This document shows, in pieces, positions 8,640 through 17,016 of a DNA stretch of 64,000 nt. This DNA is from Haloarchaeobius sp. HME9146 (GTDB taxonomy: Archaea > Halobacteriota > Halobacteria > Halobacteriales > Natrialbaceae), in contig NZ_JAODVR010000001.1 of NCBI RefSeq assembly GCF_025399835.1, positions 1,860,001-1,924,000 of the forward strand, read 5' to 3'. A program made the translations under genes and the position numbers. Below the pieces are notes generated by a model. The model was not told the DNA's origin. It did not search any database and saw nothing but the letters and a program-made list of their open reading frames with translations. Numbering within the stretch: the stretch's first letter is position 1; the number at the start of each line of letters is the position of its first letter.

Positions 8640-9212
8640 TCAGCCGAGGATGTAGTCGAGTCTGGGGTACTTCTCGATGAGTTTCTCGCCACCGATCTCG
8701 TAGTTCTCGATGAGGGTGTCCAGGCCGAGGATGCGCCCTGCACCGAAGGCGGCGACGGCCAGGAACACGAGCATGTACGCGAAGTCGCCGTTGATGATGC
8801 CGTGTTCGATGCTCCAGTTCCCGAAGTAGAACATCGCCATCATGAGCGCTCCGAAGAACGCTGCGAGGCGGACCATCGCGCCGACGAGCAGTCCAAGACC
8901 GATGAACAGCTCACCCCACGGCACGGCGATGTTCGCGAACTCGACGAACCAGGCAGTCTGGCCCATCCACAGGAACATCCCCTGCAGCGGGTTCCCGTTC
9001 GCCCCAGCAGCGTGCACGAGGTAGCCGCTCGAGTTGAACCCTTCAGCGGCGAAGACTTTATCCCAGCCAGCGTGCAGGAACGCATACCCCATCATGAGGC
9101 GCAGCGAGAGCACGAACCACGCGCTCAGGCTGTGCGCCTTCCCCGTGACGGTGATGCCGCCCAGTTTGCTCTCGAAGGTGTTGCTTCCGGTCGTGTAATC
9201 GTTGGTTGCCAT
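8640..9212 (-). CDS. DoxX family membrane protein
   Basis: A 190-residue integral membrane protein with four hydrophobic segments. The first includes LSLRLMMGYAFLHAGWDKV, the typical DoxX start, and PWGELFIGLGLLVGAMVRLAA lies mid-protein. DoxX proteins are quinone-linked or redox-associated membrane proteins whose exact reaction is often unknown. I chose the ATG at 9212. A GAGG Shine-Dalgarno-like stretch lies 9-12 bases upstream and a TATATAA-like box further upstream (near 9255), so this transcript probably has a short leader. Confidence 0.85.
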   Translation of the reverse strand: MATNDYTTGSNTFESKLGGITVTGKAHSLSAWFVLSLRLMMGYAFLHAGWDKVFAAEGFNSSGYLVHAAGANGNPLQGMFLWMGQTAWFVEFANIAVPWGELFIGLGLLVGAMVRLAAFFGALMMAMFYFGNWSIEHGIINGDFAYMLVFLAVAAFGAGRILGLDTLIENYEIGGEKLIEKYPRLDYILG

Positions 9213-9551
9213 CGTAATCGTCCTCTTACATCTCAAGAGACGACCGATGACAACATATAAAGAGAGCGTAATTCTCGGTTCTACAGAACTGAGAAACGGA
9301 GCCCAAATTTGGCAATAATCGGTAGACAGCGTCGACCTACTGAGACAGAGGCCATGCTACCAACCCGCGTGATTCGATGTGTCATTCTCCGTAGCTGGGA
9401 ACCGTGCCGGACGGTTCTGGAGGCACGGTCTCGCTGCCGCTCGACCGAGAAGCGGAAGGGGCGGGACATGAACTCACTCGCTCCCGACGGTCGCTCGTTG
9501 CTCGAATCCCGCAGTCACCGCTCGTGTCCTCACTACCGTTCGGACAACGAG
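9213..9551. other. Intergenic region with 16-base direct repeat
   Basis: No gene is supported here. The stretch contains the DoxX promoter near 9255-9262. It also contains one copy of a 16-base direct repeat (AGCGGAAGGGGCGGGA, 9451-9466); the second copy, at 9550-9565, forms the 3' end of the tRNA-like element. A T-loop-like TCGAATCCCGC is also present around 9502-9512. Partial duplication of a tRNA end is the simplest reading. Confidence 0.5.
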
Positions 9552-9565
9552 CGGAAGGGGCGGGA
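9451..9565. repeat. Pair of 16-base direct repeats (9451-9466 and 9550-9565)
   Basis: The two copies of AGCGGAAGGGGCGGGA are identical and start 99 bases apart. The right copy overlaps the acceptor and T-stem 3' strand of the tRNA-like sequence. Such duplications can mark the ends of an excised or decayed element that used a tRNA gene as its target. Confidence 0.6.
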
Positions 9566-9640
9566 TTCGAACCACGCGAAGCCTTGCACTGACCGTCGTG
9601 GACGACGCCACGACGCGCTCTACCCCTGAGCTACCCTTCC
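9552..9640 (-). pseudogene. Degenerate tRNA-like element
   Basis: The minus strand shows a perfect seven-base acceptor (GGAAGGG/CCCTTCC), a good D arm (GCTC-AGGGGTA-GAGC) and a T loop TTCGAAT. The T stem, however, needs a bulged base (GCG-T-GG against CCCGC). The anticodon region forms an eight-base perfect hairpin (CGTCGTGG/CCACGACG) with a six-base loop and no U33-anticodon-purine arrangement. The variable region is about 16 bases and fits neither class of tRNA. I therefore read it as a pseudo-tRNA or a tRNA mimic; a tRNA with an unusual intron is less likely. Confidence 0.45.
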
Positions 9641-9735
9641 TCACCCGGGCATACACTCCTCGAACCAAAGTAGACACTGGTGCGGGAGTCGAATGGAACA
9701 GTTTTTACCGGAACCCCTCCGAGTGAAATGACGTT

Positions 9736-9936
9736 ATGGATGTGACACAGGTTCTCTTCGCGACTCTCACTGGCTTCGCGGTCGGTGCGCTGTTCAAGTT
9801 CGTCGAGGTCCCGATTCCAGCGCCGCCGAACCTCGCGGGCGTGATGGGTATCGTCGGCATCTTCCTCGGTTTCAAGGCGATGTCTGAAGCCGGCATCACC
9901 GTCACCGACGTGATGCAGGCGCTCGGGCTGGCCTGA
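9736..9936 (+). CDS. XapX domain protein
   Basis: A 66-residue hydrophobic protein with the features of the XapX family: LFATLTGFAVGALFKFVEVPIPAPPNLAGVMGIVGIFLGF, that is, two membrane helices joined by a PxPAPPxLxG loop. The function is unknown. The loop's conservation across bacteria and archaea suggests a small membrane accessory role. It stands alone between the tRNA-like element and the sdh operon and is transcribed towards the latter. Confidence 0.8.
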   Translation: MDVTQVLFATLTGFAVGALFKFVEVPIPAPPNLAGVMGIVGIFLGFKAMSEAGITVTDVMQALGLA

Positions 9937-9976
9937 GTTCGGAAAAACGAGAGTCAGTCGAATCGCGGGTCGGGTT

Positions 9977-11818
9977 TCAGTACGAGCGGACCTTGGGCTC
10001 GTACGTCTTGTTCTCGCCTTCGAGGATGACCGGCCGGTAGAAGATGGTCGGCTCCCCGTCGTGCCACGCGATGAGCGTGTGCTTCAGCCACTCGTCGTCC
10101 TTGCGCTCCTGGTGCTCCGCGCGCCAGTGGGCGCCGCGGAACTCCGTGCGGACGAGTGCACCGAGCGTGATGGCCTCGGCGATGTCGATGAGGTTGCGCG
10201 TCTCGATGGTGTGCTGGAGGTCCGTGTTGAACGTGCGCGACGGGTCGTCGACGTACACGTCCTGATAGGCCTCGCGAATCTCCCGGATGTCCTTGAGGGC
10301 CTGCTTGAGGCCCTCCTCCTCGCGGAAGACGTTGACGTTCTCGGTCATCGTCTTCTGGAGCTTGGCCCGGATCTGGGAGTGCTGGATGCCCTCGTCCTTC
10401 TCCAGCAGGTGGTCGACGCGGTCGCGCTCGGTCTGGACCGCGGCGTCGACGACGCTGTCGGCGTCGGCCGCGACCGCGCCACCGTCGGCAACGGCGTCGG
10501 TCTGCGGGCCGGTCATGCCGACCTCGCCGGGCTGGTACGGCAGCTCGGTCTCGTCGTACTCGATGTCGCCGCGCTCGCCCGTCTCGATCTCGGCCTCGCC
10601 GAGGTCGGCACCGGCGGCGTGGCGGCCGGCGCGTGCGCCGAAGACGATGAGTTCCGGCAGGGCGTTGCCGCCGAGGCGGTTGGCACCGTGGACGGAGACA
10701 CACGCGGTCTCACCGGCGGCGTAGAGCCCGTCGATGCAGGTGTGGCCGTTCTCGTCGGTCTCGATGCCACCCATCTCGTAGTGCTGGCCGGGCTTGACCG
10801 GCATCGGCTCCTTGAGCCCGTCGACGCCTTCGAAGTCCTCCGCGAGGTGGAGGATGTTCTCCAGGCGGTCGACGATGCGCTCTTCGCCGAGGTGGCGCAT
10901 GTCGAGCATGACGTACTCGTCCTCGAAGCCGCGCCCGTTGTTGACCTCGGTCAACTCGGCACGCGAGACCACGTCACGAGAGGCGAGTTCGCCGGCGTTG
11001 TTGGCGTAGCCGTACTCGAACATGAAGCGCTCGCCGTTGGCGTTGTAGAGGATACCGCCCTCACCACGGACACCCTCGGAGATGAGCACACCAGTGCTCG
11101 GCAGGGTCGTCGGGTGGAACTGGACGAACTCCATGTCCTCCATCGGGACGCCGGCGCGGTAGGCCATCGCGTAGCCGTCACCGGTACAGGCGACCGCGTT
11201 GGTCGTGTGGTCGAACGCCTGGCCGGGGCCACCGGTCGCGAGGATGACCCCCTTGTTCGCCTTGAAGCCGGCGATCTCGCCGGACTTGACGTCGTAGCCC
11301 ACGAGGCCGTGACAGCTCCGGTCCTCGGGCGTCTCCTCGTCCGTGACGGCGAGGTTCATCACGTACCACTCGTCGTACACCTCGATGCCTCGTTTGACGA
11401 CCTGCTCGTACATCGTGTGGAGCAGGTGGTGTCCGGTCTCGGCACCGGCGTAGGTGGTGCGCGGGAACGAGAGGCCACCGAACGGGCGCTGGGAGACGCG
11501 GCCGTCGTCTTCGCGGGAGAACGGCATCCCCCAGTGCTCGATCTGGAAGACCTCGTCGGGGGCGTCCTGCGCCAGCGTCTCGATGGCGGGCGCGTCGCCG
11601 AGGTAGTCCGAGCCCTTCATCGTGTCGTAGGCATGCAGTTCCCAGTCGTCGCCCTCGCGAAGGGCCGCGTTGATGCCACCCTCTGCTGCACCGGTGTGCG
11701 AGCGGACCGGGTGGAGTTTCGTGACGATCGCCACGTCTGCACCTTCTTCGTGGGCGGCGATGGCGGCGCGGAGACCCGCTCCACCGCCACCGACCACGAG
11801 CACGTCGTGTTCGTACAT
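9977..11818 (-). CDS. sdhA: Succinate dehydrogenase flavoprotein subunit
   Basis: Catalytic subunit of complex II: oxidises succinate to fumarate and passes electrons through FAD to SdhB. The 613-residue protein begins with the FAD dinucleotide motif VVGGGGAGLRAAIAA. It contains the SHTGAAEGGINAAL segment around the FAD-linking His, and the HPTTLPSTGVLISEGVRGEGG active-site region near residues 240-265. The C-terminal helical and capping regions are complete. It is the last gene of sdhCDBA, ten bases after sdhB. Confidence 0.96.
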   Translation of the reverse strand: MYEHDVLVVGGGGAGLRAAIAAHEEGADVAIVTKLHPVRSHTGAAEGGINAALREGDDWELHAYDTMKGSDYLGDAPAIETLAQDAPDEVFQIEHWGMPFSREDDGRVSQRPFGGLSFPRTTYAGAETGHHLLHTMYEQVVKRGIEVYDEWYVMNLAVTDEETPEDRSCHGLVGYDVKSGEIAGFKANKGVILATGGPGQAFDHTTNAVACTGDGYAMAYRAGVPMEDMEFVQFHPTTLPSTGVLISEGVRGEGGILYNANGERFMFEYGYANNAGELASRDVVSRAELTEVNNGRGFEDEYVMLDMRHLGEERIVDRLENILHLAEDFEGVDGLKEPMPVKPGQHYEMGGIETDENGHTCIDGLYAAGETACVSVHGANRLGGNALPELIVFGARAGRHAAGADLGEAEIETGERGDIEYDETELPYQPGEVGMTGPQTDAVADGGAVAADADSVVDAAVQTERDRVDHLLEKDEGIQHSQIRAKLQKTMTENVNVFREEEGLKQALKDIREIREAYQDVYVDDPSRTFNTDLQHTIETRNLIDIAEAITLGALVRTEFRGAHWRAEHQERKDDEWLKHTLIAWHDGEPTIFYRPVILEGENKTYEPKVRSY

Positions 11819-11828
11819 TGTTATCGTA

Positions 11829-12704
11829 TCACCAGAATTTCAGGTTCTGCTTGACTGCTTCGCGCTTGAGCTCCTGGATGTGCTCGGTCAGCGGGATGTC
11901 CTTGGGACACACCTCGGTACAGGAGAACTGGGTCTGGCAGCGCCAGACACCGTGTTCCTGCTCGAGGATGCGCAGTCGGTGTTCTTTCAGCTCTTCCTCG
12001 TTCTCGCGCTCGTCCATGTAGAACCGGTAGGCCTTGTTGATGGCCGCCGGCCCGAGGTACTCGTTGTCCCCTGCGGCGATGTTACACGAGGACATACAGG
12101 CACCACACCAGATACAGCGCGTGGACATCTTGACCTTCTCGCGGTTCTCACGCGTCTGATGCTGCTCCTCACCCGAGGGGACGTCCTCGGACTGGAAGTA
12201 CGGCTCGACCGCGTGCATCTGGTCGTAGAAGTGCTCCATGTCGACGACCAGGTCCTTGACGACCTCCTGGTGGGGCAGGGGCTCGATGCGGACCGGCTCG
12301 GCCATCTCCGAGAGCTGCGTCTTGCAGCACAGGCGCTGTCGCCCGTTGACGAACATCGCGTCGGAGCCACACACCGCCTGTCGGCAGGAGTGGCGGAACG
12401 TCAGCGACGAATCGTAGTGGTCTCGCGCGTACATCAGCGCGTCGAGGACGGTCATGCCCTTCTTGTACGGGACGTAGAAGTCGTCGAAGCGGGGCTCCTG
12501 TTTGTCCTCGACCTCGGGGTCGTAGCGGAAGACCTTGAGGTGGACCGCGTTCTCGGCGGCCTCGAGGTCCTCTTTCGCCTGCTTCTCGGCGTCGCGGAAC
12601 GCCTTCTTGCGCTTCTTCTCGGCCATCCGCTCGTCCTGGTGCGGCTTGCCGCTCGGTTCGACGTCGGTCTCTTCCGTCTCGGTGTCGGGTAGTTGCGTAC
12701 TCAT
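11829..12704 (-). CDS. sdhB: Succinate dehydrogenase iron-sulfur subunit
   Basis: Electron-transfer subunit of complex II. The 291 residues include an N-terminal acidic extension of about 60 residues. A plant-type [2Fe-2S] domain follows (SCRQAVCGSDAM and a later LCC, with the Asp that many SdhB proteins carry in place of a Cys). Next come a [4Fe-4S] motif CIWCGACMSSC near residue 210 and a last cluster motif CTEVCPKDIP near 270. It starts one base after the stop of the membrane-anchor gene sdhD, so the two are tightly coupled. Confidence 0.96.
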   Translation of the reverse strand: MSTQLPDTETEETDVEPSGKPHQDERMAEKKRKKAFRDAEKQAKEDLEAAENAVHLKVFRYDPEVEDKQEPRFDDFYVPYKKGMTVLDALMYARDHYDSSLTFRHSCRQAVCGSDAMFVNGRQRLCCKTQLSEMAEPVRIEPLPHQEVVKDLVVDMEHFYDQMHAVEPYFQSEDVPSGEEQHQTRENREKVKMSTRCIWCGACMSSCNIAAGDNEYLGPAAINKAYRFYMDERENEEELKEHRLRILEQEHGVWRCQTQFSCTEVCPKDIPLTEHIQELKREAVKQNLKFW

Positions 12705-12705
12705 G

Positions 12706-13071
12706 TTAGAGGAACCCGTTCATGACGAGTGCGACTCTGGTGCCCTGTGCGACGAGCAGGAGACCAGCGATGCCCAGCACGCCCTTGACGGCCGTCTTGG
12801 CGGAGCCGCTGATACCCTGATTGACGAGTGCGTTGTAGACCCCGTTGACACCGTGGAACGTCGCCGTCACGAGGAACAGCCACATCGTCGCGAAGTAGCC
12901 GATGTCCTCCATGCGGGCCGACGTGCCGGCGAAGGTGATCTCGAACGCGTGGTGGTAGAAGTGAAGCAGGAAGAAGTGGAACGCGAGCACCACCACGAGG
13001 AACGCAGCCGTGATGCGCTGGAACAGCCAGCCCCAGCCGCCACGCTCGAAGGAGGTCGGTGCGCCCGCCAT
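12706..13071 (-). CDS. sdhD: Succinate dehydrogenase membrane anchor subunit D
   Basis: A 121-residue membrane anchor with three hydrophobic helices. His-rich FHFFLLHFYHHAF and FHGVNGVYNALV segments could supply haem or quinone contacts. I prefer the ATG at 13071, two bases after the TGA of sdhC. A GTG at 13080 in the same frame would overlap sdhC by eight bases and is the alternative. The assignment rests on operon position and topology as much as on sequence. Confidence 0.88.
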   Translation of the reverse strand: MAGAPTSFERGGWGWLFQRITAAFLVVVLAFHFFLLHFYHHAFEITFAGTSARMEDIGYFATMWLFLVTATFHGVNGVYNALVNQGISGSAKTAVKGVLGIAGLLLVAQGTRVALVMNGFL

Positions 13072-13072
13072 C

Positions 13073-13504
13073 TCAGGCACCCCCCAGTCCCGCCATGAAG
13101 GTCGGGACCGACGCGATGATGATGACGCCCGTCAGCACCAGTGACGCGTAGAAGGTCTTGTCCTGCGATTCCAGCCCGATGCCGAGGTCGACCAGCAGCA
13201 GGCGGATGCCGTTGAGGATGTGGAACACGGCGACCGCCAGCAGGCCGACTTCGAGCAGGCGCACGATGAAGATGCCCTCCAGCGTGCTCAGTGTCGTCGA
13301 GTACACGTCGGTGCCCCCGCTGATTGCGCTCGCCGACGCCGTCGACGCTTCGATGGCAGTACTCAGCACGGCGATGTGGGTGAACAGGTATCCGATGAGA
13401 ACCCATCCCGTGAACTTGTGGAATATCCACGCCCACATCCCGGCCGAGAACTCCTTCCAGCGACTGAAGTCCTCGATTAGACCGCGATTGTAAGACTGAC
13501 TCAT
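13073..13504 (-). CDS. sdhC: Succinate dehydrogenase cytochrome b subunit C
   Basis: First gene of the sdhCDBA operon. The 143 residues give three membrane helices. [19 protein letters not shown] contains two His residues in the arrangement of the SdhC haem-binding region, and [15 protein letters not shown] matches the family's second conserved block. With SdhD it would bind haem b and reduce quinone in the membrane. A TATA-like element lies 29-36 bases before the ATG. Confidence 0.92.
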   Translation of the reverse strand: MSQSYNRGLIEDFSRWKEFSAGMWAWIFHKFTGWVLIGYLFTHIAVLSTAIEASTASASAISGGTDVYSTTLSTLEGIFIVRLLEVGLLAVAVFHILNGIRLLLVDLGIGLESQDKTFYASLVLTGVIIIASVPTFMAGLGGA

Positions 13505-13532
13505 ACTCTCAGTCGGAGGGTTGGATTGTGCA

Positions 13533-13540
13533 GTTATAGT
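13533..13540 (-). promoter_or_regulatory. Promoter of the sdhCDBA operon
   Basis: On the minus strand ACTATAAC sits 29-36 bases upstream of the sdhC ATG, giving a leaderless or nearly leaderless mRNA for the whole operon. Confidence 0.55.
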
Positions 13541-13573
13541 AGTTACGTAAGCGGGGCCAGACGGCGGCCCGGT

Positions 13574-14629
13574 TCAGGCCATCTCCGCCGGGGTGTCCGG
13601 CGGCGCTGACTGCTCGCTCTCGACGGCGCGGAGCGTCGACTGGTCGAGTTCGACCAGGTGACAGAGCGGGTTGCCCGGATAGACGACTGGGTTCTCGAGG
13701 ACCCCGACCATGACGCCCGTGAACGGGGCGTATATCGGGTTGTTGTCGGTCTTGAACGGGCTCGTGATGGTACAGATGCGGTCGCCCTCGTGGACGAGCG
13801 CCCCACATTCGAAGTGCATGTCGACGATGCCGCCGGCGTCCGCGCGGAGCCAGGTCTTCTCGTTGTGCCCCTCGATGATGGTCCGCCAGCCGGGCCAGCG
13901 CACCGACTCTGCTTTCAACAGGCCGTACTCCGCGAGGACGCTGCGAACGCCGTCGAGCGCGCGGTCGATGAGGTGACGCTGGAAGCGGTGCGCTTCGCCC
14001 ATCTCGATGGTGATGGTGGGCGTGCCGACGTCCGAGGCTTCGCGGCGAAGCGTCCCGTCGGGGCCGTCGCTGGAGATGATGACGTTGGACGCGAACGCCC
14101 GGGCCAGCCGGGAGACGTCGGGGTCATTCATGTCAGCCCGGACGTGGAGCATGTTGGTCCGGCCGCGGGTCGACGTGTGGAGGTCGATACCGAGGTCGCA
14201 GGGCTCGATGAAGTTCGTGAAGATGCGGTGGGCCATCCGCTTCGCGCTGGTCGAGTCGTCCCGGCCGGGGAACGACCGGTTCAGGTCGCGGTCGTAGATG
14301 GGGAGATAGCGCTGCTGGGCGAGAAAGCCGGGGACGTTCAGCACGGGAAGACAGACCAGACAGCCGTGGAGTTCGTCGAGTGGCCACTCGTGGGCGACCT
14401 CGCGGACGACCTCGATGCCGTTGAGTTCGTCGCCGTGGGCGGCCGCCGAGAGGAACACCGTCGGACCGGGGTGTTCGCCGTTGATGATGGTGACCGGAAT
14501 CCGGACCGGGTCGCCGAGATACGTCTCGCTGATACCGTAGCGGATGTTGGCCGACTCACCAGGATCCACCTTCCCACCGATGTAGGTGAACGCCTCGTTC
14601 GAGTCGGTCGCATCCTCCTCGCTGCTCAT
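13574..14629 (-). CDS. Succinylglutamate desuccinylase/aspartoacylase family zinc hydrolase
   Basis: A 351-residue M14-like metallohydrolase that would remove an acyl group from an N-acylated amino acid or similar amide. AAAHGDELNGIEV supplies the HxxE zinc ligands near residues 65-75, and a later His (GIDLHTSTRG, near 155) completes the site. DRDLNRSFPG is the family's substrate-carboxylate Arg/Asn block. The C-terminal third forms the usual beta-barrel-like domain. The exact substrate is not readable. A TATA element at 14651-14657 precedes the ATG. It lies next to sdh but has its own promoter. Confidence 0.88.
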   Translation of the reverse strand: MSSEEDATDSNEAFTYIGGKVDPGESANIRYGISETYLGDPVRIPVTIINGEHPGPTVFLSAAAHGDELNGIEVVREVAHEWPLDELHGCLVCLPVLNVPGFLAQQRYLPIYDRDLNRSFPGRDDSTSAKRMAHRIFTNFIEPCDLGIDLHTSTRGRTNMLHVRADMNDPDVSRLARAFASNVIISSDGPDGTLRREASDVGTPTITIEMGEAHRFQRHLIDRALDGVRSVLAEYGLLKAESVRWPGWRTIIEGHNEKTWLRADAGGIVDMHFECGALVHEGDRICTITSPFKTDNNPIYAPFTGVMVGVLENPVVYPGNPLCHLVELDQSTLRAVESEQSAPPDTPAEMA

Positions 14630-14650
14630 ACTGGCTCTCGGAGGCCACGC

Positions 14651-14657
14651 TATAAAG
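14651..14657 (-). promoter_or_regulatory. TATA element for the deacylase gene
   Basis: On the minus strand TTTATA lies 22-28 bases before the ATG at 14629, consistent with leaderless transcription. Confidence 0.55.
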
Positions 14658-14741
14658 GCATGTGCGTGTTAGTGTGGGTTTCGAGACGCTGGAAGCGACC
14701 GGCGAACTCGGGCGGCAGTCCCTGCGTCTATGGGTTGGCAA

Positions 14742-14747
14742 TTATAA
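14742..14747 (+). promoter_or_regulatory. TATA element for the GNAT gene
   Basis: TTATAA lies 24-29 bases before the ATG at 14771. It argues for that start rather than the in-frame ATG at 14750, which would fall at the promoter itself. Confidence 0.55.
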
Positions 14748-14770
14748 GCATGCCAGTCGTAGGCGGTGGC

Positions 14771-15526
14771 ATGGAGGTACGTGAAGCGAAAGCGACAGAC
14801 GCCGAGACGATTCGTGACATCGCCAGTCGGTCGATGCATGCGTCGTACGAGAGCTTCCTGGACACGTCGGTCATCGACGAGGCCATCTCGGAGTGGTACG
14901 ACAAGGAAGAGCTCCGCGACCAGATCGACGACGAGGAGGTGTTGCTGCTCGTCGTGGAGGACGAGGGTGACATCGTCGGGTTCTCGCAGAGCGAACTCCT
15001 CGCGAACGACCCGCTCGAAGGCCGACTCACCTGGCTGCACGTCGAGCCGGACGCCCGCGGCCGCGGTATCGGGTCCCGGCTGCTCGTCCGGACCCAGGAG
15101 GAACTGCTCGACCTCGGGGTGGAGCGCATCAGCAGCGCAGTCCTCGAGGGCAACGAGTTCGGGAACGAGTTCTACGACGGGCACGGCTACGAGAAGGCCG
15201 GCGACCGGACGGTCGAGATCGGTGAGACGGAGTTCGTCGAGAACATCTGGCGGAAGGTCGACGGGGAGGAGGTCCCCGAGTGGGACACGCTCGACCCGTT
15301 CGAGACCGAAGACGGGACGGTCTACGTCAGCTACAGCGAAGCAGCCCGCGGCTCACAGGGCCCGTTCTACCAGGCGTACAGTGACAGCGACCGCGACCGC
15401 AAGTACGGCTGGTTCTGTGGTGCGTGTCAGTCGTTCGAGAACGCGATGAGTACGATGGGTGAGGTGGTGTGCAACGAGTGTGGGAACCGCCGGAAGCCGA
15501 CCCGGTGGGACGCTGCCTACCTCTGA
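14771..15526 (+). CDS. GNAT acetyltransferase with C-terminal zinc ribbon
   Basis: A 251-residue N-acetyltransferase. Residues 1-155 are the GNAT fold, with acetyl-CoA loop VEPDARGRGIGSRLL near residue 95 and a GYEKAGDRTVE strand near 135. From about residue 185 the chain continues into a separate domain of about 65 residues with a CxxC pair (WFCGACQSF) and a second CxxC (VVCNECGNRR), a four-Cys zinc ribbon. The ribbon may bind nucleic acid or the protein target. The acceptor substrate is unknown. Start chosen from the TATA spacing. Confidence 0.82.
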   Translation: MEVREAKATDAETIRDIASRSMHASYESFLDTSVIDEAISEWYDKEELRDQIDDEEVLLLVVEDEGDIVGFSQSELLANDPLEGRLTWLHVEPDARGRGIGSRLLVRTQEELLDLGVERISSAVLEGNEFGNEFYDGHGYEKAGDRTVEIGETEFVENIWRKVDGEEVPEWDTLDPFETEDGTVYVSYSEAARGSQGPFYQAYSDSDRDRKYGWFCGACQSFENAMSTMGEVVCNECGNRRKPTRWDAAYL

Positions 15527-15626
15527 GGCCGGGACGCCGCTGTAGGGCCGCCAGAGCCCTGTTGGCGACTCACATCCGTAACCGTGACTGACAACGTTTT
15601 TGGAGGGGGCCTGAGTTGACCGTGAT

Positions 15627-16982
15627 ATGGATACTTCTGAGAGTGTACGTGTAGGGGTTCTCAGCCTTCACAACAGCAAGGAATCGAAGGCCATCTGTAA
15701 CGCGGTCGAGGAGCTGGGCCACCAGCCGGAGTGGCTTCGCGAGCAGAACACGACAGTCCGAATCCGAGAGGAAGGGGTCACACTCGAACCGGACGTCGAC
15801 GTCATCGCGAACCGGATGCTGCTCTCGAACACCGAGCAGCCGTGTGAGGAACTCGGTCTCGCCAACTCACTGAACAGTCTGCGGCCGATGCTCAACGAGC
15901 CGCAGGCGACACTCCGTGCTACGCACAAGATCGCGACGGCCGCGGCCCTCTCGGATAACGGCATCCGCGTGCCCGAGGCGTTCCTCGCGCTCAACGGCGA
16001 CAACCTGAACGCGGTCCGTGACGAGTTCGGCGAGGAGGCAGTGTACAAGACGGCTATCGGGACCCACGGCGGTGGGACGTGGAAGGTCGGCCCCGACGAG
16101 CGCGTGAACGCGAAGGTCGGGAACCGCTACGCCTTCCTCCAGAAGCTCATCGACCGCGACGGCGAGCGCCACCGCGACATCCGCGTCTACGTCGTCGGCG
16201 ACAAGGTCGTCGGCGCGATGTACCGCTACGCGCCGGACAACGACTGGCGGACCAACGTCGCGCTGGGCGGCGAGGTCCAGGACGCGACGCAGGATCTGCC
16301 GGAGAAGGTCCGCAAGATAGCGAAGCGCTCTGCCGACATCGTTGGCCTCGACTACGCTGGCGTCGACATCGTCGAAGGCGACAACGGCTGGTACGTCCTC
16401 GAGGTCAACCCGACCGCCGGGTTCAAGGGGCTCTACCAGGCGACCAACCGCTCGCCGGCACCCTACATCGCGAAGCTGGCCATCGAGCGGGCCGGTGGAG
16501 AGGTCGACGACGAGCGCGTCCGCGAACTCTCCGCGACGCTCGACGACTCGTGGCCGTCCTGCGCCCCGCGCGAGGTCACCGACAAGCCCGAGAAGCCCGT
16601 CATCGTCGGCTACACCGAGCAGGTCGTCGTCTCGGGGACCTCCGACAACAAGACCGTCATCGCGAAGTCCGACACGGGCGCGACCCGGACCTCCATCGAC
16701 ACCGGCCTCGCGGCCGACATCGGTGCCGGTCCCATCAAGTCCGTCATGCGCGTCAAGTCCGGCAGCCTGAAGCAGGGCAAGTCCCGCCCCGTCGTCGACC
16801 TCGTCGTCGGTGTCGGTGGCCAGCAGCACACCGTCACCGCGAGCGTCGAGGACCGGAGTCACATGGACTACCCCATCCTCCTCGGCCGTGACATCCTGCA
16901 GAACTACCAGGTCGACGTCTCCAAGCGCGCCGACAAGGCCGACGACGACGAGCGCGAAGAGGAAGAAGAAGCGCTCGAATAG
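15627..16982 (+). CDS. RimK-type ATP-grasp ligase fused to a retropepsin-like (RimB/PF05618-type) domain
   Basis: A 451-residue two-domain protein. Residues about 1-290 form a RimK/LysX-type ATP-grasp ligase, a family that adds glutamate or other amino acids to protein C-termini or carrier molecules. It has the GGGTWKVG nucleotide loop, the DIRVYVVGDKVVGAMYRYA block and VLEVNPTAGFKG metal-binding Glu/Asn. Residues about 315-435 form a pepsin-like domain with catalytic-type KSDTGATRTSID and the later LLGRDIL motif. This type occurs as RimB, a partner of RimK in bacteria. The tail is acidic and charged. A paralogue lies at 43380-44699. The real target is not known; the fusion implies that attachment and removal may be carried on one chain. 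Confidence 0.85.
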   Translation: MDTSESVRVGVLSLHNSKESKAICNAVEELGHQPEWLREQNTTVRIREEGVTLEPDVDVIANRMLLSNTEQPCEELGLANSLNSLRPMLNEPQATLRATHKIATAAALSDNGIRVPEAFLALNGDNLNAVRDEFGEEAVYKTAIGTHGGGTWKVGPDERVNAKVGNRYAFLQKLIDRDGERHRDIRVYVVGDKVVGAMYRYAPDNDWRTNVALGGEVQDATQDLPEKVRKIAKRSADIVGLDYAGVDIVEGDNGWYVLEVNPTAGFKGLYQATNRSPAPYIAKLAIERAGGEVDDERVRELSATLDDSWPSCAPREVTDKPEKPVIVGYTEQVVVSGTSDNKTVIAKSDTGATRTSIDTGLAADIGAGPIKSVMRVKSGSLKQGKSRPVVDLVVGVGGQQHTVTASVEDRSHMDYPILLGRDILQNYQVDVSKRADKADDDEREEEEEALE

Positions 16983-17016
16983 TCGGTCTCACCGCACTCT
17001 CTTTCGCGTTCTCTCC

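Noticed and set aside
10061-11854. A 597-residue open frame opposite sdhA
   Set aside because: Antisense to a secure gene; composition is Arg/Val/Leu/Asp-biased shadow sequence with no domain.
13658-14770. Long plus-strand extension upstream of the GNAT gene
   Set aside because: It is antisense to the deacylase gene; the GNAT fold begins at the ATG at 14771, placed by a TATA element.
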